DNA of 64,000 nt from Caballeronia sp. SL2Y3 (GTDB taxonomy: Bacteria > Pseudomonadota > Gammaproteobacteria > Burkholderiales > Burkholderiaceae): positions 2,108,001-2,172,000 of the forward strand of contig NZ_CP084260.1 in the NCBI RefSeq assembly GCF_022879575.1. The letters are read 5' to 3'. A model generated the notes under the pieces. It was not told the DNA's origin. It searched no databases and was given only the letters and a program-made list of their open reading frames with translations. The translations under genes were made by a program, and so were the position numbers. Positions 23,263 through 32,625 of this stretch are shown here, piece after piece; position 1 is the first letter of the stretch, and each line of letters starts with the position of its first letter.

Positions 23263-24140
23263 GCGACTTTGTCGGTAGAGAGGTTTCGAAGGTATTGACC
23301 GTAAGCGTTCTTCGCCAGCGGGGCCGCCAGCGCAAGTAACTGCTCCGTAGTGATCCAGTTGGATCGATAAGCAATTTCTTCTGGACACGCGACGACGAGT
23401 CCCTGACGCTTTTGCAGCGTCGCGATGAAGGTTGCCGCTTCGATCAGTGAATCATGCGTGCCCGTATCGAGCCACGCATAGCCACGTCCCATGATCTCGA
23501 CGTCTAGTTTCTGCTCTTCCAGATAGCGCAGATTGACGTCTGTTATTTCGAGTTCGCCTCGCGGCGAGGGTTTGATATCCGACGCAATGTCGCAAACCTT
23601 GTTGTCGTAGAAATACAAGCCCGTTACTGCGTAATTCGAGCGCGGCTTCGCCGGCTTCTCTTCGATCGAAAGCGCGCGAAACTGCTCGTCGAATTCGACG
23701 ACGCCGTAGCGTTCCGGATCATGCACGTGATATGCAAATACCGTTGCACCGTCTGTCCGCGCATCGGCGCTCGCCAGCTGCTTGGCGAGATCGTGACCAT
23801 AGAAAATGTTGTCGCCCAAAATGAGCGCGGAAGGATCGTTGCCCACGAATTCCTTGCCGATGATAAACGCCTGCGCCAGCCCGTCAGGCGAAGGCTGCAC
23901 GGCATACTGGATATTCATGCCCCACTGGCTGCCATCGCCGAGCATCGACTCGAAGCGGGGCGTATCCTGCGGAGTCGAGATGACGAGCACGTCCCGAATG
24001 CCCGCAATCATCAACGTCGACAGCGGGTAATAAATCATCGGCTTGTCGTACACGGGCAGCAGTTGCTTCGATACCGCATGCGTGATCGGATAGAGCCGCG
24101 TGCCGGAACCGCCGGCGAGAATAATGCCTTTGCGCGCCAT
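23259..24140 (-). CDS. rmlA: Glucose-1-phosphate thymidylyltransferase RmlA
   Basis: A 293-aa nucleotidyltransferase that makes dTDP-glucose. The signature [20 protein letters not shown] lies at the N-terminus with [14 protein letters not shown] after it, and the metal-binding [10 protein letters not shown] follows. The length is normal for the family. It begins 9 bases after rmlB and overlaps rmlC, so all three are cotranscribed. Confidence 0.97.
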   Translation of the reverse strand: MARKGIILAGGSGTRLYPITHAVSKQLLPVYDKPMIYYPLSTLMIAGIRDVLVISTPQDTPRFESMLGDGSQWGMNIQYAVQPSPDGLAQAFIIGKEFVGNDPSALILGDNIFYGHDLAKQLASADARTDGATVFAYHVHDPERYGVVEFDEQFRALSIEEKPAKPRSNYAVTGLYFYDNKVCDIASDIKPSPRGELEITDVNLRYLEEQKLDVEIMGRGYAWLDTGTHDSLIEAATFIATLQKRQGLVVACPEEIAYRSNWITTEQLLALAAPLAKNAYGQYLRNLSTDKVA

Positions 24141-24149
24141 GCCTGCTCC

Positions 24150-25211
24150 TTATGCCCGCTGCGCGTAATTCGTCTCGACCCACTTCCGGTATTCGCCGGA
24201 AGCGACTTCGTCGGCCCACGCCTGGTTGTCGAGATACCACTGAACGGTCTTCGCGAGACCCGTTTCGAACGTTTCTGCCGGCTTCCAGCCGAGTTCGCGT
24301 TCGAGCTTGCGCGCGTCGATCGCGTAACGGCGGTCGTGTCCCGGGCGATCCGTCACATACGTGATCTGATCGCGATACGAACCGCTTGCCTTGGGTTTCT
24401 TCTCGTCGAGCAGATCGCAAAGGGTGTGCACGACTTGGAGATTCTTCTTCTCGTTCCAGCCGCCGACGTTATACGTCTCGCCCGGCTTGCCTTTGGCCAA
24501 CACCTCGCGGATGGCCGCGCAGTGGTCGCCGACATAAAGCCAGTCGCGTACGTTCTGCCCGTCGCCGTACACCGGCAGCGGCTTGCCCGCGAGCGCATTT
24601 GCAATCATCAACGGGATCAGCTTTTCAGGGAACTGATACGGGCCGTAGTTGTTCGAGCAATTGGTCGTGAGAACCGGCAAGCCGTACGTGTGGTGATACG
24701 CCCGCACCAGATGGTCGGAACCCGCTTTGGTCGCGGAATACGGACTGTTCGGCGCGTAAGGCGTGGTTTCGGAGAACTGCGGATCCGTTGCTGACAGCGA
24801 ACCGAAGACCTCGTCCGTCGAAACGTGCAGGAAGCGAAACGCCTCTTTCTCCGATTCGGGGAGCGCGTTCCAATACATGCGCACAGCTTCGAGCAGCGTG
24901 AAAGTGCCGACGACGTTCGTCTGCACGAAGTCTGCCGGCCCGTGGATGGAACGATCCACATGACTTTCGGCCGCGAAGTGAACGATGGCGCGCGGCTTGT
25001 GCTTCGCGAGTAGTTCGTCCATTGCGGTGCGGTCGCAGATGTCGGCACGCACGAACACGTGACGGGCGTCGTCTTTCAGCGATTTCAAGGTGCCGAGATT
25101 CCCGGCGTACGTCAACTTGTCGACGTTGAGTACCGGTTCGTCAGAGCCTTCGAGCCAATCCAGGACAAAATTGGCGCCGATGAAACCGGCGCCGCCCGTC
25201 GTAAGAATCAT
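24150..25211 (-). CDS. rmlB: dTDP-glucose 4,6-dehydratase RmlB
   Basis: A 353-aa extended SDR enzyme. It has [12 protein letters not shown] at the N-terminus, the catalytic STDEVFGSL with Thr-Asp-Glu, and the Tyr/Lys pair in [12 protein letters not shown]. The ATG at 25211 begins directly at the Rossmann strand; the 38 extra residues of the longer frame have no family match. AGGG lies 8 bases before it. It is the first gene of the long leftward glycan run, so the promoter should lie in 25212-25534. Confidence 0.97.
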   Translation of the reverse strand: MILTTGGAGFIGANFVLDWLEGSDEPVLNVDKLTYAGNLGTLKSLKDDARHVFVRADICDRTAMDELLAKHKPRAIVHFAAESHVDRSIHGPADFVQTNVVGTFTLLEAVRMYWNALPESEKEAFRFLHVSTDEVFGSLSATDPQFSETTPYAPNSPYSATKAGSDHLVRAYHHTYGLPVLTTNCSNNYGPYQFPEKLIPLMIANALAGKPLPVYGDGQNVRDWLYVGDHCAAIREVLAKGKPGETYNVGGWNEKKNLQVVHTLCDLLDEKKPKASGSYRDQITYVTDRPGHDRRYAIDARKLERELGWKPAETFETGLAKTVQWYLDNQAWADEVASGEYRKWVETNYAQRA

Positions 25212-25534
25212 AAATACCCTTTGGCTGCTTTCAGTTTGTTGACTGACAGCACACGCGAATATGTGAAAAAAATGCGCATGAGGCGCAAACGCGACGCGCC
25301 TTACCGGCATGTGTGACCGACTCACAAGGCAAGGCAGACGTCTGGCAAGCCGCCATTATAAGGCCAGCGAATGCAAAAACTACATGGCTAACAACTTGAT
25401 ACAGCTAGGATTCGCCTCCGGAACGCGTCAAAACAGCGGTGCGGCGACAGGGTTCAACGCGCGCTTCATAATGTCCAGGACTACCAGCACACAGACTGTT
25501 CTTTGCGCGTCGTTCCTGCGATGCCACCCTACTG
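25212..25534. promoter_or_regulatory. Intergenic region between rmlB and apaH
   Basis: A 323-base divergent gap that must hold the promoter of the rml-to-sulfotransferase run (leftward) and of apaH (rightward). I see an A-tract near 25265 and a GC-rich inverted stretch around 25270-25300, but no clear -35/-10 pair and no JUMPstart/ops element of the GGCGGTAGC type. Confidence 0.4.
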
Positions 25535-26398
25535 ATGACCGATACACCGACACTGCCCGCGACTCATCGCCTTCCGTATTCCGCCCCCCTCGTCTTCGGC
25601 GACCTCCAAGGCTGCTGCGACCCGTTCCAGCGCCTGCTGAAGAAAGCCGCGCCCGAGCCCGACACCCCGCTCTGGTTCGCGGGCGATCTCATCAACCGCG
25701 GCCCGAAGTCGCTCGAAACGTTGCGCGAAGTCATCGCGCTGGGTTCGCGCGCGACCGTCGTGCTCGGCAATCACGATCTGAATCTGCTGTCCGTCGCCGC
25801 CGGCCTGCGCAAGCCGAAAAAAGGCGACACGCTCGAGGACATTCTCGCCGCGCCGGATTGCGCCGACCTCATCGAATGGGTGCGGCACAAGCCGGTCGGG
25901 CATTTCGAGGACGGCGCGCTGATGGTTCACGCGGGCGTGTTGCCGCAGTGGGACGTCACGATGACGCTAGAACTCGCGCACGAGCTTGAAACCGCATTGC
26001 GCGCGCCGAACTGGAAAGAGACACTGGCCGAACTCTACGGCAACGAGCCGCATCGCTGGGAAGATTCCCTGACGGGCATGGACCGGCTGCGCGTGATCTA
26101 CAACGCGCTCACGCGCATCCGCTTCTGCACGGCCGAAGGCGCGATGGAGTTCGCCGGCAACGGCGGCCCGGACACCGCGCCGCCCGGCTACATGCCCTGG
26201 TTCGACGTCCCTGGCCGCCGAACGCAGGACGTGACCATCGTCTTCGGACACTGGGCCGCGCTCGGCCTCATGATCCGCGACGACGTCCTCTGCCTGGACT
26301 CGGGCTGCGTGTGGGGCAACAAGCTCTCGGCGGTGCGGCTGACGAAAGACCCCGCACAGCGCGTCGTCACGCAGGTGAGTTGCGCGATGAAGAAGTGA
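25535..26398 (+). CDS. apaH: Diadenosine tetraphosphatase ApaH
   Basis: A 287-aa metallophosphatase that splits Ap4A into two ADP. The metal-binding blocks are GDLQGCCDPFQ, GDLINRGPKSLETLR and VLGNHDLNLL, with VHAGVLPQWD and FGHWAALG later. It is a cytosolic housekeeping enzyme for signalling dinucleotides. Its last 32 bases overlap the 3' end of plsC on the other strand. Confidence 0.96.
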   Translation: MTDTPTLPATHRLPYSAPLVFGDLQGCCDPFQRLLKKAAPEPDTPLWFAGDLINRGPKSLETLREVIALGSRATVVLGNHDLNLLSVAAGLRKPKKGDTLEDILAAPDCADLIEWVRHKPVGHFEDGALMVHAGVLPQWDVTMTLELAHELETALRAPNWKETLAELYGNEPHRWEDSLTGMDRLRVIYNALTRIRFCTAEGAMEFAGNGGPDTAPPGYMPWFDVPGRRTQDVTIVFGHWAALGLMIRDDVLCLDSGCVWGNKLSAVRLTKDPAQRVVTQVSCAMKK

Positions 26399-27170
26399 TC
26401 GGCGGGACCGGCGGCGCTTCCATGACAACGGCCGGCGCGCTCCGCATCCGGTCCAGCGCCGCCTGAACCGCCGCTTGCGCTTCGCTCGCGAGCAGCCGCC
26501 GATCCGCGCCCGGCGCGAGCGCATCGCACACGTAGAGATGCGCGGTGATCGGCCCGCCGCGCAAGAGCGCATCGAGCGAATCGCTGAGCGACATATCGCC
26601 GATATACGCGGGCGCGGTCGTCTGCATGCCGCGCGCGTCCTCGTACATCAGGCAGATGGGCTGCACGGAACTCGACGCCGACACCGCCGCCTGAAACATG
26701 TTCGCGTGGAACGGCAGCAGCGAAACGCCGTCGCTCGTCGTGCCTTCGGGAAACACACACATCATCTCGCCCGCGACGAGCCGGTCCGCCAGCTCATGCA
26801 TGATGCGCTTCGCGTCGCTGCGCTTCTCGCGCTGCACGAACACGGTGCCCAGCTGTTGCGCGAGCCAGCCGACCACCGGCCACTGGCGAATCTCGGCTTT
26901 CGATACGAACGGCGTCGGCCGCCATGCGTTGATCACGTAAATATCGATCCACGACACATGGTTGCCGACGACGAGCACGCCTGCATCGAGCCGCGCTTCG
27001 TCGTTATGCACGACGAGCTTCATGCCCGCGAGCCGCAGCATCTTGAGCGACCACGCGCGGTTCATCGCCATGCGTTCGCTTGCGGTCGCGCCGGGAAAGC
27101 GCCGCGCCACGATCCATGCGCCGTGCAGCAGATGAGCAGCGAGGCGCAGCTTGCGCAACATCAACTTCAT
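26367..27170 (-). CDS. plsC: 1-acyl-sn-glycerol-3-phosphate acyltransferase
   Basis: A 267-aa membrane-associated acyltransferase of phospholipid synthesis. The catalytic HX4D motif is NHVSWIDIY and the substrate motif is VFPEGTTSDG. A hydrophobic N-terminal stretch probably anchors it. It is the last gene of the yqgE-to-plsC run, 3 bases after pyrC', and its tail overlaps the convergent apaH. Confidence 0.92.
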   Translation of the reverse strand: MKLMLRKLRLAAHLLHGAWIVARRFPGATASERMAMNRAWSLKMLRLAGMKLVVHNDEARLDAGVLVVGNHVSWIDIYVINAWRPTPFVSKAEIRQWPVVGWLAQQLGTVFVQREKRSDAKRIMHELADRLVAGEMMCVFPEGTTSDGVSLLPFHANMFQAAVSASSSVQPICLMYEDARGMQTTAPAYIGDMSLSDSLDALLRGGPITAHLYVCDALAPGADRRLLASEAQAAVQAALDRMRSAPAVVMEAPPVPPITSSSRNSPA

Positions 27171-27173
27171 GAA

Positions 27174-28451
27174 TCAGCGGCTTTCGTAAGCGAGGTGTCC
27201 GCCGACGATGGTCGCGCGCACGCGAGCCGGCAGTTCATAACCCAAGAACGGTGAATTGCGGCCCTGGCTCTTCAGCTTGCGCGGATCGACACGCCATGAA
27301 GCACCCGCATCGAACACGCAAATGTCCGCGAGCGCGCCCACGGCGATGCGCCCCGCCGGCAGCTTCAGCACATCTGCCGGCGCGGACGTGATGCGCGCGA
27401 GCGCCTTCGCGAGCGGCAGGTTTGCTTCGCGCGCCCACTTCACCGTCAGCGAGAGCAGCAGTTCGAGACCGGTCGCGCCCGGCGTCGCTTCGGCGAACGG
27501 CAGCAGCTTCTCGTCGTCGTCGAGCGGCGTGTGATCTGAGCAGATCGCGTCGATCGTGCCGTCGTCGAGACCCGCGCGAATCGCTTCGCGGTCGCGTTGC
27601 TGGCGCAGCGGCGGATCGAGCCGGAACTGCGAATCGAAATAGCCGATGTCGACATCCGTCAAATGGACGTGGTTGATCGTGACGTCGCACGTGACGGCGA
27701 GGCCTTCGGCTTTGGCCGCGCGCACGAGCGCCACGCCCGCCGCCGACGACACGTGCGACAGATGCACGCGCGCGCCCGTCACGCGCATCAGTTCGAAAAT
27801 GGTATGCAGCGCGATGGTTTCCGCCGACACCGGCACGCCTGACAAGCCGAGCCGCGACGCCACCGCGCCGCTTGCCGCCACGCCGCCCTTCGCCATGAAT
27901 GCGTCCTGCGGGCGCAGCCACACCGTATAGCCGTAAGTCGTCGCGTATTGCAGCGCGCGCAGCAGCGTGCGGGTATCGACAATCGGGTTGTCCGCCTGCG
28001 AGAAGCCGATGCAGCCGGCCTCCGTCAGTTCCACCATCTCGGTGATGCTCTCGCCCTTCAGCCCGACGGTCAGCGCGCCGAGCGGATACATATGCGCCTG
28101 ATGCAGCTTCTGCGCGCGAAACTTGAGCATTTCGACGAGGCCCGGCTCGTCGAGCGTCGGATCAGTGTCGGGCGGGCAGACGAGGCTCGTCACGCCGCCC
28201 GCCATCGCGGCGGCCATTTCGGATTCGAGCGTCGCCTTGTGTTCGAAGCCCGGCTCGCGCAGACGCGCCGACAGGTCGACGAAGCCCGGCGCGATATGCA
28301 AGCCGTTCGCGTCGATGATCTTGGCCGCGCTGAAATCGGCGGGTGCTTCGCCAATCGCGACGATGCGTCCGGCCGCGATGAATACGTCGTTGCGCGTTTC
28401 GGTGCCTGCCGCCGGATCGATGATGGTGCCGCCTTGAATCTGGATCTTCAT
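27174..28451 (-). CDS. pyrC': Inactive dihydroorotase-like subunit (PyrC')
   Basis: A 425-aa amidohydrolase fold adjacent to pyrB. Active dihydroorotases carry the metal pair His-x-His in a DLHVHLREPG motif. Here residues 59-68 read DLSARLREPG, so both His ligands are lost (S61, R63). The later HAED-type motif is LRPQD. The HLSHVSS and CSDHTPLDDDEK segments remain. This is the pattern of the non-catalytic pseudo-dihydroorotases that assemble with aspartate transcarbamoylase in Pseudomonas and relatives. The true dihydroorotase should be encoded elsewhere. Confidence 0.9.
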   Translation of the reverse strand: MKIQIQGGTIIDPAAGTETRNDVFIAAGRIVAIGEAPADFSAAKIIDANGLHIAPGFVDLSARLREPGFEHKATLESEMAAAMAGGVTSLVCPPDTDPTLDEPGLVEMLKFRAQKLHQAHMYPLGALTVGLKGESITEMVELTEAGCIGFSQADNPIVDTRTLLRALQYATTYGYTVWLRPQDAFMAKGGVAASGAVASRLGLSGVPVSAETIALHTIFELMRVTGARVHLSHVSSAAGVALVRAAKAEGLAVTCDVTINHVHLTDVDIGYFDSQFRLDPPLRQQRDREAIRAGLDDGTIDAICSDHTPLDDDEKLLPFAEATPGATGLELLLSLTVKWAREANLPLAKALARITSAPADVLKLPAGRIAVGALADICVFDAGASWRVDPRKLKSQGRNSPFLGYELPARVRATIVGGHLAYESR

Positions 28452-28461
28452 GTCGTTTTAA

Positions 28462-29499
28462 TTAGTCGCTCTTGCCGGCCACAATGCCCATCACCGCCAT
28501 GCGCACGGCGATGCCGAAGGTCACCTGATTCAGGATCACCGACTGCGGCCCGTCGGCCACTTGCGAATCGATTTCCACGCCACGGTTCATCGGGCCGGGG
28601 TGCATCACGATGGCATCCGGCGCGGCGAGCGCAAGACGCTCGGGCGTGAGGCCCCAGCTCTTGAAGTACTCCTGCGCGGACGGCAGAAGCGCGCCGCTCA
28701 TGCGCTCGTTCTGCAGCCGCAGCATGATGATGACGTCCACGCCCTTCAGACCTTCGTCCAGGTTGTGGTAGACGTGCACGCCCATCTGATCGAGGTTGCT
28801 CGGCAACAGCGTGCGCGGGCCGATGGCGCGCACTTCCGGCACGCCCAACGTCGTAAGCGCATGAATGTCCGAGCGCGCGACGCGTGAATGCAGGATGTCG
28901 CCGACAATCGCCACGCGCAGCTTCGTGAAGTCGCGCTTGTAGTGGCGAATGGTGTACATGTCGAGCAGGCCCTGCGTCGGATGCGCATGACGGCCATCGC
29001 CCGCGTTGATCACGTGCACGTGCGGCGCGCAATGCTCGGCGATCAGATACGGCGCGCCACTCGACGCATGACGTACGACGAACATGTCGGCGTGCATCGC
29101 GGAGAGATTGTTGATGGTGTCGAGCAGCGACTCGCCCTTGCTCGTCGACGACGCGTTGATGTTCAGATTCAGCACGTCCGCCGACAGGCGCTTGGCCGCG
29201 ATCTCGAACGTGGTGCGCGTGCGCGTCGAGTTCTCGAAGAACAGGTTGAACACAGACTTGCCGCGTAGAAGCGGCACCTTCTTGACTTCGCGATCCGTGA
29301 CGCTCACGAACTGCTCGGCGGTATCGAGAATATGCGCGACGATGCTGCGCGGCAGGCCCTCGATGGTCAGCAAGTGCTTCAGCTCGCCGTTTTTCGTGAG
29401 CTGCGGGTTGCCTTTGAGAAAGCCGTAGCGGAAGGTGTCGCTGGTCGTGTCAGCTTGCTGCGCGCCCGGTTCGGCTGCGCTCTGCGTGGCGGTGTTCAT
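28462..29499 (-). CDS. pyrB: Aspartate carbamoyltransferase catalytic chain PyrB
   Basis: A 345-aa enzyme of pyrimidine synthesis joining carbamoyl phosphate and aspartate. The carbamoyl-phosphate motif [13 protein letters not shown] is intact, with [12 protein letters not shown] and [12 protein letters not shown] further on. The N-terminal extension of about 30 residues is usual for the class that forms dodecamers with PyrC'. It lies between pyrR and pyrC', and no pyrI is present in the window. Confidence 0.97.
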   Translation of the reverse strand: MNTATQSAAEPGAQQADTTSDTFRYGFLKGNPQLTKNGELKHLLTIEGLPRSIVAHILDTAEQFVSVTDREVKKVPLLRGKSVFNLFFENSTRTRTTFEIAAKRLSADVLNLNINASSTSKGESLLDTINNLSAMHADMFVVRHASSGAPYLIAEHCAPHVHVINAGDGRHAHPTQGLLDMYTIRHYKRDFTKLRVAIVGDILHSRVARSDIHALTTLGVPEVRAIGPRTLLPSNLDQMGVHVYHNLDEGLKGVDVIIMLRLQNERMSGALLPSAQEYFKSWGLTPERLALAAPDAIVMHPGPMNRGVEIDSQVADGPQSVILNQVTFGIAVRMAVMGIVAGKSD

Positions 29500-29565
29500 G
29501 GTGATCCAGGCGTTGCTTTGAAAAGAGGCTTGCTGCTTGGGCGTGAGACGCGTGCCGCTTAAGCG

Positions 29566-30081
29566 TCAGTGCGTGCGCGGCTCGGTCGTGAAGCCGAAGG
29601 TGCCGTCGTCGCGGCGCGCGAGCACGAGGTCTTCGTTCGCCGCGACGTCCACCATGCCGCCGGTGAAGCGCGCCGCAATCGGCATTTCGCGTCCGCCGCG
29701 GTCGGCGAGCACGGCGAAATCAATCGAAGCGGGACGGCCGTAATCGTAGAGTTCGTTGATCGCCGCGCGCACCGTGCGGCCGGTGGAGAGCACGTCGTCG
29801 ATCAGCAGAATGCGGCGGCCCTCGACGGCGAACGGCAAGGAAGTCGGGCTCGCCTGACTATGCAGGCCCTTTTTCGCGTAGTCGTCGCGATGCAGCGCCA
29901 CGTTCACCACGCCGAAATGCGGCGCGCCCAGGTCTTTCGCGAGCCGCTCGGCCAGCCACGCGCCGCCGCTGTAGATGCCCGCGAGCGCCACGCCGTCTGC
30001 TGCCGCGAGCGACGCGCCGTAAGCCGTGCGGATCTGTTCGACGAGCGCGCGATACAGCGCCTCTGCGTCAATGGAACTCAT
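29566..30081 (-). CDS. pyrR: Bifunctional pyr regulator / uracil phosphoribosyltransferase PyrR
   Basis: A 171-aa phosphoribosyltransferase. The PRPP motif is [17 protein letters not shown]. In Bacillus the family attenuates pyr mRNA; in Proteobacteria it may act mainly as an uracil phosphoribosyltransferase or a regulator. The start at 30081 ([13 protein letters not shown]) overlaps the ruvX stop by 14 bases. I see no obvious PyrR-binding leader between here and pyrB (66 bases). Confidence 0.9.
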   Translation of the reverse strand: MSSIDAEALYRALVEQIRTAYGASLAAADGVALAGIYSGGAWLAERLAKDLGAPHFGVVNVALHRDDYAKKGLHSQASPTSLPFAVEGRRILLIDDVLSTGRTVRAAINELYDYGRPASIDFAVLADRGGREMPIAARFTGGMVDVAANEDLVLARRDDGTFGFTTEPRTH

Positions 30082-30514
30082 GATCGTCGGGAAGTCCGTC
30101 GAGATATTGTTGGAGGATGACGCGGGCGGCTTCGGCGTCGATGCCGTCGAAGCGGCCGCGCGCATTCGGGCGCACGCCGCGCTCGCGCAAGTCGGCTTTC
30201 GCGTCGACGGACGAATATCGCTCGTCCACCCACTGCACCGGCACGTTGAAACGGCCGTTCACCTGATTGCCGAAGCGTTTCGCAAGCGCGCTCATTTCGT
30301 GCGGCGTGCCGTCCGGATGCATCGGCATGCCGACCACCACGGCGTCCGGCTTCCACTCCTGCAAGAGCTTGCCCACTTCCTGAAAGCGATAGTCACGGTC
30401 GCGGTTTTCGAGCACGGCGAGCGCGCGAGCGTTGCGCGTCAACGTATTGCCGACGGCGACACCGATGCGCTTTTCGCCATAATCGAATGCCAGCAGCGTG
30501 GCTTCGCGGCTCAT
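30068..30514 (-). CDS. ruvX: Holliday junction resolvase-like RuvX/YqgF
   Basis: A 148-aa RNase H-fold protein with the first catalytic Asp in [15 protein letters not shown], a [12 protein letters not shown] block and [11 protein letters not shown]. The family takes part in pre-16S rRNA end maturation and was first proposed as a Holliday junction resolvase. It overlaps both yqgE (4 bases) and pyrR (14 bases). Confidence 0.94.
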   Translation of the reverse strand: MSREATLLAFDYGEKRIGVAVGNTLTRNARALAVLENRDRDYRFQEVGKLLQEWKPDAVVVGMPMHPDGTPHEMSALAKRFGNQVNGRFNVPVQWVDERYSSVDAKADLRERGVRPNARGRFDGIDAEAARVILQQYLDGLPDDHEFH

Positions 30515-31089
30515 GCGTGCCCTGCTTCGCCGGAAAGCATGGAGCGCGACACGCCGAGCAGCGACAGCGCCGCCTCAAGCCGATCCTCGGCGGGCACGTC
30601 GAAAATGATGCGCGAATCTGCTTCGACCGTGAGCCAGCCGTTCTTCGAGATTTCTTCTTCGAGCTGCCCCGCGCCCCAGCCCGCGTGGCCGAGCGTCAGC
30701 AGGAAACGCTCGGGGCCCTTGCCGCTCGCGACCGCTTCCAGCACGTCTTTCGACGTGGTCATGGCAAGGCCGCCGGGCACGCTCATGGACGAGCTATACG
30801 GTTCGCCCTCGCCCGCTTCGTGCAGGACAAAGCCGCGCTCCGTCTGCACCGGACCGCCGTAATACACGGGCAAGTGAACGAGCGGCTCGATTTCGAGCTT
30901 GAGGTCGATGCGGTTGAAAAGCGATTGCAGGTCGATGTCGGTCGGCCTGTTGATGACGAGACCCAGCGCACCGCGATCGGTGTGATCGCAAAGGTAGACC
31001 ACCGTTCCGGAAAACGTCGGATCGACCATGGAGGGCATGGCGATCAGGAACTGGTTCGTCAAATTGATGCGATCGGAAGTCTTGGACAT
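30511..31089 (-). CDS. yqgE: YqgE/AlgH family protein
   Basis: A 192-aa protein of the UPF0301/AlgH family. It contains [39 protein letters not shown] and [15 protein letters not shown], all family-diagnostic. The biochemical role is not settled. It is the promoter-proximal gene of the run into ruvX and the pyr genes, with only 30 bases separating it from the divergent phrB. Confidence 0.93.
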   Translation of the reverse strand: MSKTSDRINLTNQFLIAMPSMVDPTFSGTVVYLCDHTDRGALGLVINRPTDIDLQSLFNRIDLKLEIEPLVHLPVYYGGPVQTERGFVLHEAGEGEPYSSSMSVPGGLAMTTSKDVLEAVASGKGPERFLLTLGHAGWGAGQLEEEISKNGWLTVEADSRIIFDVPAEDRLEAALSLLGVSRSMLSGEAGHA

Positions 31090-31119
31090 AATTCAGGATT
31101 TTAACAAAGGCGCTGCGAG

Positions 31120-32625
31120 ATGGCCGACTTCGATGTGGGGCTGGTCTGGTTTCGGCGGGACCTGCGCGCGGCAGACAATGCTGCACTCTATCATGCGCTT
31201 ACACGGTGCCGTCGCGTGCTGTGCGCGTTCGTTTTCGACCGCGAAATCCTCGCTCCGCTGGCTAAAAACGATCGTCGCGTGCCCTTTATTCATGCGAGCG
31301 TGGTCGAGCTCGATCGCACGCTGCGGGCGGCCGGCGGCGCGCTACTGGTGCGGCACGCCATGCCGCTCGACGCGATTCCCGCGCTCGCCCGCGAGTGCGG
31401 CGCGAACGCCGTGTTCGTGAACCGCGACTACGAGCCGTCCGCGAAGGCGCGCGACGAAGCGGTCGCGCAAAAACTCGCGGGCGCGGGCGTCGCGTTTTTC
31501 GAGTTCAAGGATCAGGCGATCTTCGACCGCGACGACGTGCTGACGGGCAGCGCCAAGCCGTACACCGTGTTCACGCCGTACAAGCGCAAGTGGCTCGAAA
31601 CGCTCACGCCCGACGCGTTGCAGCCTTATGCGTCCGAAGACAATCTTCACGCGCTCGGCAAGCCGCCCGCGCAGGCGGATCAGGGCATTCCGTCGCTCGC
31701 CGCGCTCGGTTTCGCCGATGCAGAAGGCCCCAAGTTCCCGGCCGGCACGGTCGGCGCGTACGCGCTTTTCGACGACTTCCGCAACCGCATGGGCGATTAC
31801 GACCGCACGCGCGATTTCCCGGCGGTCAAAGGCCCGAGCTACATGGGCGTGCATCTGCGGCACGGCACGGTGTCGATCCGCGCGCTCGCCCGCGTCGCGC
31901 ACGACGCGCAGCGCCACGGCGACCGCGGCGCGCAGACGTGGCTTTCGGAGCTCATCTGGCGGGACTTCTACTTTGCGGTGCTGCACCACTTCCCGCGCGT
32001 GGGCATGCCGGGCGACCATCGCGCGTTCAAGCCGGAATACGACCGCATTCAATGGGAAACGGGCGAGGCGGCCGATGCGGACTTCGCCGCGTGGTGCGCC
32101 GGGCAGACCGGCTATCCGCTCGTGGATGCCGCCATGCGGCAACTCAACACCTCCGGCTACATGCACAACCGGCTGCGCATGGTGACGGCGAGTTTCCTGA
32201 CGAAGGATCTCGGCATCGACTGGCGGCGCGGCGAGGCGTATTTCGAGGCGCAGCTGAACGACTTCGAGCTTTCGTCGAATAGCGGCGGCTGGCAGTGGGC
32301 CGCGTCCAGCGGATGCGACGCGCAGCCGTACTTCCGCATCTTCAATCCGTTCACGCAGTCGCAGAAGTTCGATGCCGCTGGCAAGTTCATCCGCCACTAT
32401 GTGCCGGAACTGGCGGCGCTCTCCGACCGCGACATTCATGCGCCGTGGCTCGCGAAGCCCGACGCGCTGAAGGCCGCGAAAATCGCGTTGGGCGCGGATT
32501 ATCCGCCGCCGATCGTCGATCACGACGCCGCGCGCAAGCGGACACTGCTGCGTTACGACGTCGTGCGCGGGCCGGCCAAACGGGCGGCGCCCCCCGACGA
32601 GAACGACGACGACGCTATCGCGTGA
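31120..32625 (+). CDS. phrB: Deoxyribodipyrimidine photolyase PhrB
   Basis: A 501-aa class I photolyase that repairs cyclobutane pyrimidine dimers with light. The N-terminal antenna domain begins GLVWFRRDLRAADN. The FAD region has LSELIWRDFYF, QTGYPLVDAAMRQLNTSGYM and the RLRMVTASFLTKDL block, then NNGGWQW-like NSGGWQWAASSG. The 3' end overlaps the convergent HPt-like gene by 11 bases. Confidence 0.95.
   Translation: MADFDVGLVWFRRDLRAADNAALYHALTRCRRVLCAFVFDREILAPLAKNDRRVPFIHASVVELDRTLRAAGGALLVRHAMPLDAIPALARECGANAVFVNRDYEPSAKARDEAVAQKLAGAGVAFFEFKDQAIFDRDDVLTGSAKPYTVFTPYKRKWLETLTPDALQPYASEDNLHALGKPPAQADQGIPSLAALGFADAEGPKFPAGTVGAYALFDDFRNRMGDYDRTRDFPAVKGPSYMGVHLRHGTVSIRALARVAHDAQRHGDRGAQTWLSELIWRDFYFAVLHHFPRVGMPGDHRAFKPEYDRIQWETGEAADADFAAWCAGQTGYPLVDAAMRQLNTSGYMHNRLRMVTASFLTKDLGIDWRRGEAYFEAQLNDFELSSNSGGWQWAASSGCDAQPYFRIFNPFTQSQKFDAAGKFIRHYVPELAALSDRDIHAPWLAKPDALKAAKIALGADYPPPIVDHDAARKRTLLRYDVVRGPAKRAAPPDENDDDAIA

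Noticed and set aside
25212..25534. JUMPstart/ops element for RfaH control
   Set aside because: No GGCGGTAGC-type motif could be found upstream of the rml run or upstream of wzm.
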